From Anoxynatronum buryatiense (GTDB lineage: Bacteria > Bacillota > Clostridia > Peptostreptococcales > Tindalliaceae): a DNA stretch of 64,000 nt. Made by a program: the position numbers and the translations under genes. This document shows positions 1 through 10,277 of the stretch, in pieces. Position 1 is the stretch's first letter. Every line of letters starts with the position of its first letter. Below the pieces are notes generated by a model, which worked only from the letters and a program-made list of their open reading frames with translations, made no database searches and was not told where the DNA came from. Location of the stretch: assembly GCF_900182905.1 (NCBI RefSeq), contig NZ_FXUF01000001.1, positions 186,001-250,000 on the forward strand, written 5' to 3'.

Positions 1-143
1 CCTCCCAAAATGGATAATCCCATAAAGGTTATTTCACTGATCCGCCACTGTTTTCTAACAGACTTGTATTTATCGATGCCCATTAGCAAAAATGACAGCA
101 GGCCAATCATCAGATAGAAGGCATTGGCGGGGGATAATGGCAT
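1..143 (-). CDS. DUF1294 family small membrane protein, 3' end cut by window edge
   Basis: The visible 47 residues hold one hydrophobic helix followed by the motif LMGIDKYKS and a WRISE motif, which is the usual N-terminal pattern of DUF1294 proteins (short integral membrane proteins of unknown function, normally about 85-110 residues). The ATG at 143 is preferred over the ATG at 149 because the AAAGGAG at about 151-157 lies 7 bases from the former and only 1 from the latter. The gene continues to the left of the window. It follows the hppA terminator, so it is probably its own transcription unit or at least not strongly co-transcribed with hppA. Confidence 0.7.
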   Translation of the reverse strand, partial: MPLSPANAFYLMIGLLSFLLMGIDKYKSVRKQWRISEITFMGLSILG

Positions 144-185
144 GTTCATTCTCCTTTTTGAATAACTTTAAATACCTTTTCTTTG

Positions 186-222
186 AAAAAAGCCCTTTGC
201 CTGAAAGGGCAAAGGGCTTTTT
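186..222 (-). terminator. Rho-independent terminator after hppA
   Basis: A 15-base perfect stem (arms about 187-201 and 208-222) with a short loop; the arm near 186 gives a U-run on the minus strand, just downstream of the hppA stop at 232. The sequence AAAGCCCTTTGCC pairs with GGCAAAGGGCTTT. Confidence 0.9.
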
Positions 223-231
223 AACCGGGAT

Positions 232-2241
232 TTAGAATAAGCCTGAGAGCCATCCGCCGAAAGTCATGAACAACGGCGCAAAGACAACAGAAACAATGGT
301 CATCAACTTAATCAGAATGTTGATGGAAGGTCCGGAAGTATCTTTAAAGGGATCTCCGACGGTATCGCCGACAACTGCAGCTTTATGAGCCTCACTGCCC
401 TTGCCGCCATGATGTCCTTCTTCGATGTACTTTTTGGCATTGTCCCAGGCACCGCCGGCATTAGCCATCATAATGGCCATTAATACACCGGCAACCAGTG
501 CTCCTGCCAGCAGACCGCCTACAGCTTCAGTTCCCAGCAACAGACCTGTGGCAATGGGTACCAGCACCGCCAGCAGACCCGGCAAAACCATCTCTTTCAG
601 CGCAGCAGCAGTACTGATGTCAACACAGTTGGCATAATCCGGTTTACCGGTGCCTTCCATAATGCCTTCAATGGTACGGAACTGGCGGCGTACTTCTTCA
701 ATCATTTCATTAGCCGCTTTTCCCACAGCTTCCATGGTCAGGGCCGAGAACAGGAAAGGCAGCATGCCGCCAATGAGCATTCCGGCAATAACAGTGGGTT
801 TTGTCAGGTCAATGGAACTCAACCCGACAGCAGCGGTATAAGTGGCAAACAGTGCAAGGGCTGTCAGCGCTGCAGAACCAATGGCAAATCCTTTTCCGAT
901 GGCTGCAGTGGTATTGCCCACAGCATCCAGCTTATCGGTGATTTTACGAACTTCTTTGGGAAGATCGCACATTTCAGCGATTCCCCCGGCATTGTCGGCA
1001 ATGGGCCCGTAAGCATCCACAGCAATGGTCATACCGGCTGTCGCCAGCATGCCGACTGCTGCCAGCGCGATCCCGTAGAGACCAGCCGCACTAAAGGCAA
1101 CTAAAATACCAACAGCGATAAAGATGATGGGGTACATGGTAGACATCATACCCACCGCCAAACCACTGATAATGGTAGTAGCCGGACCGGTTTCAGCCTG
1201 TTTGGCAATTCTTTTCACAGAGTCATAGTCACCTGAGGTGTATATTTCTGTAATTTTACCAATTAACATACCTACAACAAGCCCAGTGACCACTGCCATA
1301 AAACCACTCAGGTTACCCAGCAGGCTGCGACTCAGAAGAAATGCAACCACAATGGTGATGGCTCCGCTCACATAGGTGCCTCTGTGAAGTGCTTTTGCCG
1401 GATTGGAATTTTCATCACCTTTAACAAAGTATGTGGCAACAATGGAAGCAATAATACCGGCAGCTGCCAGAATCAGCGGAAAGAGAGCTCCGTTTAAACC
1501 GTAGGCTAAAAGACCCAATGAAATTGCGGAAATAATAGAACCCACATAGGACTCAAAAAGGTCAGCTCCCATGCCGGCAACATCACCCACATTGTCACCC
1601 ACGTTGTCAGCAATAACCGCTGGGTTACGGGGATCATCTTCCGGAATACCTGCCTCAACCTTACCCACCAGGTCAGCTCCAACATCGGCTGCCTTTGTGT
1701 AAATACCACCACCCACACGACCGAAAAGAGCGATGGAGGAAGCTCCAAGGGCAAATCCGGTGATAATGGTGGCAGCTTCTTCGGGAGTTCTCATACCCGA
1801 AATCAAAATAAAAAGACCGCCAACGCCCAGAAGACCCAGGCCGACAACTGACATACCCATCACTGCTCCGCCGGAAAAAGCCACACTTAATGCTTTGTTC
1901 ATGCCGCTTTCTTTTGCAGCATTAGCGGTGCGAACGTTCGCCTGAGTGGCTACCTGCATTCCAAAAAAACCGGCGAGGGCTGAAAAAAGCGCCCCGATGA
2001 CAAAGCAAACAGCTGTCAACGGGTTAATTCCGATTGCCAGTACGACTGCCAATACAACGACAAAAATAACCAGGGTTTTGTACTCCCTTTGCAGGAAAGT
2101 CATTGCCCCTTCATGAATGTAGGATGCGATCTCTTTCATGCGATCGTTTCCCGCATCAACCTTTTTAATTCTGGCGGCAAGCACATACGCAAAAACAAGG
2201 GCCGCAATGCCCGCCAAGGGTGCAGCAATGAACTGATTCAT
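232..2241 (-). CDS. hppA: Membrane-bound ion-translocating pyrophosphatase
   Basis: This 669-residue integral membrane protein hydrolyses cytosolic PPi and pumps H+ and/or Na+ outward; length and about 16 hydrophobic segments are normal for the family. The substrate motif [11 protein letters not shown] is at 186-196, followed by DNVGDNVGD at 212-220, and the acidic DNAGG and [10 protein letters not shown] motifs are present. [10 protein letters not shown] (about residue 445) carries the Ala typical of the K+-dependent subfamily rather than the Lys of K+-independent enzymes. Whether Na+ or H+ is pumped cannot be read with confidence. The start has a GGGAGG about 11 bases upstream. It follows secG at the end of the glycolytic operon and has its own strong terminator. 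It may recover energy from PPi made by biosynthesis. Confidence 0.97.
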   Translation of the reverse strand: MNQFIAAPLAGIAALVFAYVLAARIKKVDAGNDRMKEIASYIHEGAMTFLQREYKTLVIFVVVLAVVLAIGINPLTAVCFVIGALFSALAGFFGMQVATQANVRTANAAKESGMNKALSVAFSGGAVMGMSVVGLGLLGVGGLFILISGMRTPEEAATIITGFALGASSIALFGRVGGGIYTKAADVGADLVGKVEAGIPEDDPRNPAVIADNVGDNVGDVAGMGADLFESYVGSIISAISLGLLAYGLNGALFPLILAAAGIIASIVATYFVKGDENSNPAKALHRGTYVSGAITIVVAFLLSRSLLGNLSGFMAVVTGLVVGMLIGKITEIYTSGDYDSVKRIAKQAETGPATTIISGLAVGMMSTMYPIIFIAVGILVAFSAAGLYGIALAAVGMLATAGMTIAVDAYGPIADNAGGIAEMCDLPKEVRKITDKLDAVGNTTAAIGKGFAIGSAALTALALFATYTAAVGLSSIDLTKPTVIAGMLIGGMLPFLFSALTMEAVGKAANEMIEEVRRQFRTIEGIMEGTGKPDYANCVDISTAAALKEMVLPGLLAVLVPIATGLLLGTEAVGGLLAGALVAGVLMAIMMANAGGAWDNAKKYIEEGHHGGKGSEAHKAAVVGDTVGDPFKDTSGPSINILIKLMTIVSVVFAPLFMTFGGWLSGLF

Positions 2242-2278
2242 TTGATCGTGTCCCTCCCATTAGTTCATAAGTAAGTTG

Positions 2279-2518
2279 TTACTGAATGGCAACCAAAATA
2301 ATGGCAACAATAATGAACAGCACTGCACCGGCTGTGGTTACCTTCGTCAGAATGGCTTCGTAGCCTCGGCCCTGCTGTTTGCCAAATAATTGCTCTGCGC
2401 CACCGGAAATGGAACCGGATAAGCCGGCGCTTTTGCCGGATTGCATCAAGATGCTTCCGATCAGCACCAAAGAGGCCACCACTTGAATAATCATCAGGAA
2501 TATTCTAAAACCGCTCAT
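2279..2518 (-). CDS. secG: Preprotein translocase subunit SecG
   Basis: SecG is the small non-essential subunit of the SecYEG protein-export channel. The 79-residue product has two hydrophobic helices (about 5-25 and 52-75) joined by the family motif around LMQSGKSAGLSGSISGGAEQLFG. The start at 2518 is chosen because GGGAGGTG lies 7 bases upstream; the in-frame ATG five codons earlier overlaps that site. It sits directly after eno, the common Firmicute order eno-secG, but the eno terminator lies between, so readthrough or a separate promoter must serve it. Confidence 0.93.
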   Translation of the reverse strand: MSGFRIFLMIIQVVASLVLIGSILMQSGKSAGLSGSISGGAEQLFGKQQGRGYEAILTKVTTAGAVLFIIVAIILVAIQ

Positions 2519-2587
2519 TTTCACACCTCCCATACCATGTCTTTAACATAGCTATTCTATCACAGGCCCTTTTTAAACGCAACAGTT

Positions 2588-2616
2588 AAAACACCCCTCC
2601 CGGGTTCCGGAAGGGG
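2588..2616 (-). terminator. Rho-independent terminator between eno and secG
   Basis: On the minus strand CCCCTTCCGG and CCGGGAGGGG form a 10-base stem (2607-2616 with 2594-2603, one wobble) followed by TGTTTT. It lies just past the eno stop and could end or attenuate transcription of the glycolytic operon before secG-hppA. Confidence 0.75.
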
Positions 2617-2645
2617 CACACCAACACTGCCACTGAAAGCGGTGC

Positions 2646-3953
<1,308 letters not shown>

Positions 3954-4026
3954 TCATAGATAGTTGCTGATTGACTGTTACCTTTACCTTCAATTGCTGG
4001 TTACTTGATCAGGCATTGGATGCCCG

Positions 4027-5562
4027 TTATTTCACCAGCAACGACTGACCGGTCATTTCTTCGGGTTTTTCCAGCCCCATCATTTCCAACAGTGTAGGTG
4101 CCAAATCGCACAAACGTCCATTATCTGCAAGGGAAACGCCTTCCATCCCAGCCAGAATCAACGGTACCGGGTTGGTGGTATGAGATGTCACCGGTGCTCC
4201 CGACTCTTCATTCAATAATTCTTCTGCATTGCCGTGATCTGACGTGATGAGCAGCGCACCACCCATGGCAATCACTTTGTCGACCACGCGTCCCATGCAT
4301 GTGTCAACTGTTTCGAGAGCTGTTACCACAGCGTCCATGATGCCGGTATGCCCCACCATATCTGGATTGGCATAATTGAGTACCACCAAATCCAGGTCTT
4401 GATCATCGAGGCGCTGGATCAACGCTTCTGTCACTTCATCTGCACTCATTTCAGGTTGCAGATCATAAGTTGCCACCTTGGGAGAGGGCACCAGGATCCG
4501 ATCTTCGCCTTCAAAGGGTGTTTCGATGCCGCCATTAAGAAAGTAGGTGACATGGGCATATTTTTCGGTTTCTGCTATTCGCAGTTGTTTTTTGCCCTGA
4601 TAACTGATTGTTTCACCCAGTGTGTTGATTAAACTTTGGGGCGGGTAGGCCACCAGTGGTCCCTCAATGGTTTTGTCATATTGCGTCATGGTCACATACA
4701 CCAAAGGCAGTTTGCCCGCCGGACGTTCAAAACCATCAAAGGTTTCATCCAGCAAGGCACGTGTCATTTCCCGAGCCCTATCGGGACGGAAATTAAAGAA
4801 AATCACGGCATCATTTGGTTTCACACAATGGCCGTCACCATCGTTCAGTCCAATGATAGTGGGTAATACAAACTCATCGTTTTCTCCACGCTCATAAGAC
4901 TGTTGGATGGCAGCAGCTGCTGTCGCGGCACGGGGTCCGATTCCCTGAACCAGAGCATCATAGGCTATCTTAACTCGCTCCCAGCGTTTGTCTCTGTCCA
5001 TGGCATAATACCTACCGGAAACTATGCCAATTCGTCCAATGCCGATTCGCATCATTTGATTCTCCAACTGCTCCACATAGGATAATGCACTTTGAGGAGG
5101 TGTATCTCTGCCATCCAGGAAGCAGTGGATCACCACATCTGACAGCCCTTCTTTTTTAGCCATTTCCAACAAACCAATGACATGATCCAAATAACTGTGA
5201 ACGCCTCCATCGGAAAGGAGTCCCATTAAATGCAGTGTGGTTCCCTTTTCCCGGGCATGGTTCATGGCAGTAAGAAAAGCTTCGTTCGTTAGATGGTCAC
5301 CTTCTTCAATTGATTTGGTGATCCGTGTCAGTTCCTGGTATACAACCCGTCCAGCACCAATGTTTAAGTGACCTACTTCAGAATTACCCATTTGACCGGC
5401 AGGCAAACCGACTGCCAAACCACTGGCTTCCACCCTGGTGTGAGAGCAGGTTGCCATCAGCTCATGAAAACGTGGCAGTTGCGCCTGTTTCACCGCATTT
5501 CCTGCAACTTTTTCTCTCAGTCCAAATCCATCTAAAATCATTAACACCACAGGTCTCTTCAT
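4027..5562 (-). CDS. gpmI: 2,3-bisphosphoglycerate-independent phosphoglycerate mutase
   Basis: This cofactor-independent enzyme interconverts 3- and 2-phosphoglycerate using two Mn2+ ions. At 511 residues it has the usual two-domain alkaline-phosphatase-type architecture. Seen are LMILDGFGL at the N terminus, the catalytic serine in MGNSEVGHLNIGAGR, DGRDTPP, and the C-terminal metal-binding motifs TSDHGNAE and TSHTTNPVP. The ATG at 5562 follows AAAGGAAG by 7 bases; the TTG one codon earlier is less likely. It lies between eno and tpiA in the glycolytic operon, 19 bases from tpiA. Confidence 0.98.
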   Translation of the reverse strand: MKRPVVLMILDGFGLREKVAGNAVKQAQLPRFHELMATCSHTRVEASGLAVGLPAGQMGNSEVGHLNIGAGRVVYQELTRITKSIEEGDHLTNEAFLTAMNHAREKGTTLHLMGLLSDGGVHSYLDHVIGLLEMAKKEGLSDVVIHCFLDGRDTPPQSALSYVEQLENQMMRIGIGRIGIVSGRYYAMDRDKRWERVKIAYDALVQGIGPRAATAAAAIQQSYERGENDEFVLPTIIGLNDGDGHCVKPNDAVIFFNFRPDRAREMTRALLDETFDGFERPAGKLPLVYVTMTQYDKTIEGPLVAYPPQSLINTLGETISYQGKKQLRIAETEKYAHVTYFLNGGIETPFEGEDRILVPSPKVATYDLQPEMSADEVTEALIQRLDDQDLDLVVLNYANPDMVGHTGIMDAVVTALETVDTCMGRVVDKVIAMGGALLITSDHGNAEELLNEESGAPVTSHTTNPVPLILAGMEGVSLADNGRLCDLAPTLLEMMGLEKPEEMTGQSLLVK

Positions 5563-5581
5563 CAAATCGCTTCCTTTCGCA

Positions 5582-6328
5582 CTAGAAGTGGATGATCCCT
5601 AAAAACTCCTCTGCCTTCAGGCTGGCGCCACCCACCAGTGCACCATCAATTTCTTCACAGTTCATGATCTCAGTGGCATTATCCGCTTTGACACTGCCAC
5701 CATACAATATGCGTATCTTCTCAGAAATGTCGTCTCCATATGCCTGCTCCAGTTGACTGCGAATAAAACCAACGGCTTCATTTGCCTGTTCTGGTGTGGC
5801 TGTTCTTCCGGTGCCAATAGCCCATACAGGTTCATAGGCGATTACCAGCTCAGCCACCGCTTCTTCGGTCAGACCGTCCAGATCTTTCTTCAGCTGCTGT
5901 GTCAATACTTCAAAGGTTTTATCTGTTTCTCTTTCTTCAAGGGTTTCGCCGATGCATACGATTGGAACAAGTTGCTTTTCAAGTGCTTTTTTGGTCTTTT
6001 TGTTAATCATTTCATCTGTTTCACCAAAGAGCTGTCGGCGTTCAGAGTGACCAAGAATGACATAATGCACACCTGCTTCTTTCAGCATGGCAGCAGATAC
6101 TTCTCCGGTAAAGGCACCCGCATCTTCCCAGTGCATGTTTTGAGCACCCAGCCGGATGGGGGTGTCTTTCAGCTCATTGGCCATACAACAGAGAAGAGGC
6201 GCAGGGCAGCAAACAGCCACTTCCACATCGGTATCACCCAGTTCTTCATGAATTTTTTTCACCAGTTCAGTCCCCTGAACACAATCCAGGTTCATTTTCC
6301 AGTTGCCTGCTATCAATGGAATACGCAT
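5582..6328 (-). CDS. tpiA: Triose-phosphate isomerase
   Basis: TIM-barrel enzyme interconverting dihydroxyacetone phosphate and glyceraldehyde 3-phosphate; 248 residues is typical. Catalytic residues are visible: Lys in AGNWKMN, His in VILGHSERR and Glu in IAYEPVWAIGTG, plus the phosphate-binding YGGSVKADN and GALVGGASL near the C terminus. It is separated from pgk by only 12 bases and is clearly co-transcribed with it. The ribosome binding site is AAAGGAGG just before the ATG. Confidence 0.98.
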   Translation of the reverse strand: MRIPLIAGNWKMNLDCVQGTELVKKIHEELGDTDVEVAVCCPAPLLCCMANELKDTPIRLGAQNMHWEDAGAFTGEVSAAMLKEAGVHYVILGHSERRQLFGETDEMINKKTKKALEKQLVPIVCIGETLEERETDKTFEVLTQQLKKDLDGLTEEAVAELVIAYEPVWAIGTGRTATPEQANEAVGFIRSQLEQAYGDDISEKIRILYGGSVKADNATEIMNCEEIDGALVGGASLKAEEFLGIIHF

Positions 6329-6340
6329 CTATTTCCTCCT

Positions 6341-7537
6341 TTATTTTTCCGGAATCGCTGCAATTCCTGGCAGTATTTTGCCTTCCAGAAATTCCAACGA
6401 AGCGCCGCCACCCGTAGAAATATGGGTCATGGCTTCGGCAAATCCCAATTGTTCAACAGCAGCCGCACTGTCGCCGCCGCCAATAATAGTAACCGCATCA
6501 CTGGCTGCCAGTGCTTTTGCGACTTCTCTGGTGCCATTGGCAAATGCACTGATTTCAAAAACACCCATAGGACCATTCCAAACAACTGTCTTTGCTTCTT
6601 TTATGGCTTTGGTGTATTGAACAATGGTTTCGGGACCAATATCAACACCGATTCCATCAACGGGCATACTTTCCATCATTACTGTCTCGTATGCAGCATC
6701 TTCGCTGACAGCATCTGCCGTCACAGTATCCACCGGCAATAACATGGTCACATTGGAAGCTGCTGCCTTCTCCATCAACTCAGTGGCCAAATCCAGTTTA
6801 TCTTCTTCAAGAAGCGATTTGCCAATTTCAAATCCTTTTGCTTTTAGGAATGTGTAAGCCATCCCGCCGCCAATGATCAATACGTCCACTTTCGTCATCA
6901 AATTTTCAATCACGCCGATTTTATCTGATACTTTCGCGCCACCCAGAATAGCGACAAATGGTTTTTCAGGATTTTCCAGCGCTTTGCCCAGAAACTGCAC
7001 TTCCCTTTCGATGAGGAATCCCATAGCTGCGGGTAAGTATTCGGCCAACCCTGTTGTGGAGCAATGGGCCCGATGAGCTGTTCCAAAAGCATCGTTAACA
7101 TACATGGTTCCCAGTGAGGCCAACTCTTTTGAAAAGTTTGTGTCATTTTTTTCTTCTTCTTTTCGATAGCGCACATTTTGAAGCAGTAGAATTTCTCCCG
7201 GTTTTAAGGCACTAGCCATTTGCTGAGCTGTTTCTCCAGTTACCAGATCGTCATCGGCAAACAAAACAGGTTTGTTCAGCAGTTCTCCGATTCGCTGAGC
7301 CACAGGTTTCAGGGAATATTTCGGATTTGCCTCGCCCTTGGGTCTTCCGAGGTGAGACATCAGAATCACAGCCGCCTTTTCTTTCAGCAGATATTCCACA
7401 GTAGGCAAGGCAGCACGAATCCTGATATCGTCAGTAATACTGCCTTCTTTCATGGGAACATTGAAATCACAACGCACCAGCACCTTTTCTCCAGACACCT
7501 TTAAATCTTCCATTCGTTTTTTGTGAAGCACCGACAT
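6341..7537 (-). CDS. pgk: Phosphoglycerate kinase
   Basis: Pgk transfers the acyl phosphate of 1,3-bisphosphoglycerate to ADP, the first ATP-yielding step of glycolysis. The protein is 398 residues. The N-terminal substrate motif [19 protein letters not shown], the [10 protein letters not shown] helix and the C-terminal nucleotide-binding [11 protein letters not shown] are present. The ATG at 7537 follows AGGAGGGATCGT and is preferred over the start seven codons upstream. It is the first enzyme gene after cggR; in most relatives gapA sits between them, and here it is absent. Confidence 0.98.
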   Translation of the reverse strand: MSVLHKKRMEDLKVSGEKVLVRCDFNVPMKEGSITDDIRIRAALPTVEYLLKEKAAVILMSHLGRPKGEANPKYSLKPVAQRIGELLNKPVLFADDDLVTGETAQQMASALKPGEILLLQNVRYRKEEEKNDTNFSKELASLGTMYVNDAFGTAHRAHCSTTGLAEYLPAAMGFLIEREVQFLGKALENPEKPFVAILGGAKVSDKIGVIENLMTKVDVLIIGGGMAYTFLKAKGFEIGKSLLEEDKLDLATELMEKAAASNVTMLLPVDTVTADAVSEDAAYETVMMESMPVDGIGVDIGPETIVQYTKAIKEAKTVVWNGPMGVFEISAFANGTREVAKALAASDAVTIIGGGDSAAAVEQLGFAEAMTHISTGGGASLEFLEGKILPGIAAIPEK

Positions 7538-7608
7538 ACGATCCCTCCTATTCATCATTCATGATCAATGGCCATAGGTTCACGATAGTCACTCATAATA
7601 GGTTGCTT

Positions 7609-8631
7609 TTAAAAGTGTTTCATAATTTCCATTGCGGCAGCTTCGTCTGTTACCAACACCATCGATGGTTTTAATCTGGCAATGGTGAAGATGGCCTCTG
7701 CCTTGCGAGCTCCCCCGGCAACACCGATGGCATGTTCCATTTTGAGAAAATCGTTGAAGTTGATGCCCAGGGTTTCAATTTCATGCACGATGGTACCTTC
7801 CCGGGTAAAATAGAAACCGAAAGACTCTGCCACTGCCCGTTGCCTCGTCAGCATTTCAATCTGGTCCTGTGTAAATTCCCGGCGCCGCGCCATCTCATCA
7901 GCACGACCTATTCCAAAAACGAGACACCGTGTGGTTTTGATGGTTTCCACCACTTTTTTTATGGCGGGGTCATTCAAAACACTTTGCAGAGCTTCTTTAC
8001 TTAACGTATCAGAAGCATGGAGCAACATATATCGGGCTCCCAGCTTGCGGGCAATTTGTGCCACAACGGTGTTGGCCTGTTTTTCCACTTCGCGGCCAAA
8101 TCCGCCTCTGGCAGGTACGACAGTTACATGTTCCATCTTACGCACCTGTGCAAGCACTTCAGCCACAGCTGCCATCGTGCTGCCGCCAGTGATCCCCAGC
8201 ACCATGTCATCTTCCACTGTTTGTTGCAATTGCATTGAAGCAACTTTCGCCATATCATTGAGTACATACTCTTCTTCTTCGAGATTTCCAGAGACCACAT
8301 AGGCATTGCGGATTCCCAATTTTTTCTGAAGTGAATCCTGAAGATGCCGGATGCCTCTCAGCTGATAGATACTCTCTTTCAGTTTTTGAATCACTTCGCG
8401 CCCCTCTGGCGTAACCGTCATGCCTCCAGCCTCAACATCGAGAAGCCCCTGCTGTTGCAAGAAAGAGATTTCCTTGCGTACAATTCGCTCTCCAATCTGT
8501 AACTTGCCGGCAAGTAACCGTCGACCGATGGGTTGCCAAACAGCAATGTTCCTCAAAATATGATACCGTTTCTCCATGAGGGTCAGCATTTCAGGCACAA
8601 TTATTTTTTGAAGATCCAGCAACTCTTTCAT
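7609..8631 (-). CDS. cggR: Central glycolytic genes regulator CggR (SorC/DeoR family)
   Basis: CggR is a transcriptional repressor of lower glycolysis whose effector in Bacillus is fructose-1,6-bisphosphate. The 340-residue product has an N-terminal winged helix-turn-helix (about 18-75, IGRRLLAGKLQIGERIVRKE region) and a SorC-type sugar-phosphate binding domain (about 90-335, with ITGGSTMAAVAE and VVPARGGFG). Its length equals that of the Bacillus protein. The start at 8631 is chosen from family length; the ribosome site is weak (GGGCGG). It heads the operon, preceded by a promoter and a CggR-type operator, so autoregulation is likely. Confidence 0.93.
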   Translation of the reverse strand: MKELLDLQKIIVPEMLTLMEKRYHILRNIAVWQPIGRRLLAGKLQIGERIVRKEISFLQQQGLLDVEAGGMTVTPEGREVIQKLKESIYQLRGIRHLQDSLQKKLGIRNAYVVSGNLEEEEYVLNDMAKVASMQLQQTVEDDMVLGITGGSTMAAVAEVLAQVRKMEHVTVVPARGGFGREVEKQANTVVAQIARKLGARYMLLHASDTLSKEALQSVLNDPAIKKVVETIKTTRCLVFGIGRADEMARRREFTQDQIEMLTRQRAVAESFGFYFTREGTIVHEIETLGINFNDFLKMEHAIGVAGGARKAEAIFTIARLKPSMVLVTDEAAAMEIMKHF

Positions 8632-8652
8632 GGATTTATCCGCCCTTCTCGG

Positions 8653-8688
8653 GACACTTTCGATCCCTGTGTTGCATTTTTTGTCCCT
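8653..8688 (-). promoter_or_regulatory. Predicted CggR operator
   Basis: Read on the minus strand, the 36 bases follow the spacing known for the B. subtilis operator (CGGGAC-N6-TGTC-N4-CGGGAC-N6-TGTC): AGGGAC-6-TGCA-4-AGGGAT-6-TGTC. The site lies about 30-65 bases downstream of the predicted start of transcription, the same roadblock arrangement as in B. subtilis. The match is seen; binding is inferred. Confidence 0.75.
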
Positions 8689-8725
8689 ATATCGTAAAAA
8701 AAGAGCGAGCTCAGGCCCACCCTCA

Positions 8726-8754
8726 TTATATCTTAAATTCCAATGGAGAGCAAC
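8726..8754 (-). promoter_or_regulatory. SigA-type promoter of the cggR glycolytic operon
   Basis: TTGCTC (8754-8749) and TATAAT (8731-8726) with a 17-base spacer on the minus strand. It lies between rpoN and cggR, upstream of the CggR operator. Confidence 0.75.
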
Positions 8755-8771
8755 TAAAGAAACTCCTTTTT

Positions 8772-10154
8772 TCAATAACGTTTGCGTTTAGAAGATGCTG
8801 GTATTTTCATATCTTCCCGGTACTTTGCAACAGTTCTTCTGGATATTTTGATACCTTTCACCGCCAGTTCGTGGGCAATGCGGTCATCACTCAGTGGTTT
8901 TCGTGCATTTTCAGCATCAATGATATCTCTGATATAGTTCTTAATGCTTTCTGATGCAATGCCCTCACCATTTTCGTCGGAGACACCGCTTGAAAAGAAA
9001 TACTTCAGTTCAAAAGTTCCCATCGGAGTTTCCATATACTTGCCATTTGTCGCACGACTAACAGTAGACTCGTGAACTCCGATCTCGTCTGCCACTTCTT
9101 TCAGTGTCATTGGCTTTAAATGCTTTTTGCCGTATTCGAAAAAACAGCGCTGTTTGCGAACGATCATTTCAACCACTTTATAAATGGTTTGCATGCGTTG
9201 TTCAATACTTTTGATCAACCACATGGCGCTGTTGAATTTATCATTGAGAAATTTGACCGCATCGTGATTCTGCTCTTCGCTCGATAACATTTTTTGATAG
9301 TCTTTACGAATGGTCAGCCGGGGACTGTTTCGGTCGTTGGGGATGATATAGTAATCATCGCCCACTTTACGAACCACCATGTCAGGTACCACATACCGGT
9401 TGTCGGTATCGGCATACATGCGCCCGGGTTTGGGTTCCAGTGTTTTAAGGTAATCACAGATTTCCTGTACCTGAGCTGAAGAAATGTTCAGTTGTTTGGC
9501 AATGAGGGGATACTTGTTATCTGCCAGGTCATCCAGGTAATGATGAATAATTTGGTAAACGTTTTCATTCCTGATTCCTGCGGCACGACATTGAATGGCA
9601 AGACATTCACTAAGGTTCCGCGCCCCAACGCCGACAGGATCAAAGCTCTGTACAATTCTCAACACATATTCCACCGTTGCAGGATCTTCCTCCAGCTCCC
9701 GCGCGATCTCTTCCACTCCTGCTGTCAGGTAGCCGTTGTCATCCAGGCTGTGGATAATATACTCGCAAATCTCATGATAAGCTGCATCCAGCAGGGTTAA
9801 ATGGTATTGAAACAGTAAGTGTTCTTGCAGTGTTGGGTTTTTAAAAATGATATTCTCATAATTGAAATCATTATCACGATTGTGATGAAATGCTTCTTTA
9901 CAGTATTCATAGTTATCAAAGTCTTCCACATATTCTTTCCAGTCAACTTTATTTTCGGGACTGGGTTCTTCTTTGGCGGCTTTTTCTTCTTCATTGATCT
10001 CAATGACAGGGTTGCTTTCAATTTGCTGTTCAATGTATTCTTCCAGCTCCAATGAAGTGAACTGAAGGATTTTGATGGCCTGTCGCAGTTGCGGTGTCAT
10101 CACCAGTTTCTGTGATTGTTCCAAATGAAGATTGTATCCCATTTCCACTGCCAT
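8772..10154 (-). CDS. rpoN: RNA polymerase sigma-54 factor
   Basis: Alternative sigma factor that recognises -24/-12 promoters and needs ATP-driven enhancer-binding activators. The roughly 460-residue product shows region I (LHLEQSQKLVMTPQLRQAI, activator-interacting), an acidic segment with many Glu at about 55-75, the core-binding domain, a helix-turn-helix (LKEVADEIGVHESTVSRA) and the C-terminal RpoN box SRRTVAKYRE that reads the -24 element. The start is uncertain: GGGAGGTGAT overlaps the ATG at 10154, and a GTG at 10148 has better spacing. No enhancer-binding protein or obvious -24/-12 site was noticed in the window. It has its own extended -10 promoter. Confidence 0.95.
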   Translation of the reverse strand: MAVEMGYNLHLEQSQKLVMTPQLRQAIKILQFTSLELEEYIEQQIESNPVIEINEEEKAAKEEPSPENKVDWKEYVEDFDNYEYCKEAFHHNRDNDFNYENIIFKNPTLQEHLLFQYHLTLLDAAYHEICEYIIHSLDDNGYLTAGVEEIARELEEDPATVEYVLRIVQSFDPVGVGARNLSECLAIQCRAAGIRNENVYQIIHHYLDDLADNKYPLIAKQLNISSAQVQEICDYLKTLEPKPGRMYADTDNRYVVPDMVVRKVGDDYYIIPNDRNSPRLTIRKDYQKMLSSEEQNHDAVKFLNDKFNSAMWLIKSIEQRMQTIYKVVEMIVRKQRCFFEYGKKHLKPMTLKEVADEIGVHESTVSRATNGKYMETPMGTFELKYFFSSGVSDENGEGIASESIKNYIRDIIDAENARKPLSDDRIAHELAVKGIKISRRTVAKYREDMKIPASSKRKRY

Positions 10155-10201
10155 CACCTCCCAAATCTTCATGTTGATTACCGTCCAACGATTCTGTAGT
10201 T

Positions 10202-10210
10202 ATTATACCA
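10202..10210 (-). promoter_or_regulatory. Extended -10 promoter of rpoN
   Basis: TGGTATAAT on the minus strand about 50 bases before rpoN matches the TGnTATAAT extended -10 element. The -35 region is only T-rich, which is tolerated with an extended -10. Confidence 0.6.
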
Positions 10211-10277
10211 TTGTTCCGGAAAAATAAAAAGACTTTTCCATTAACCGGCTTATTTTGGCACATAATTTGCATATGTT

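Noticed and set aside
5753-6742. Long plus-strand ORF of 329 codons opposite tpiA and pgk
   Set aside because: Shadow frame spanning two real genes; composition rich in Cys/Phe/Asn and no start signal.
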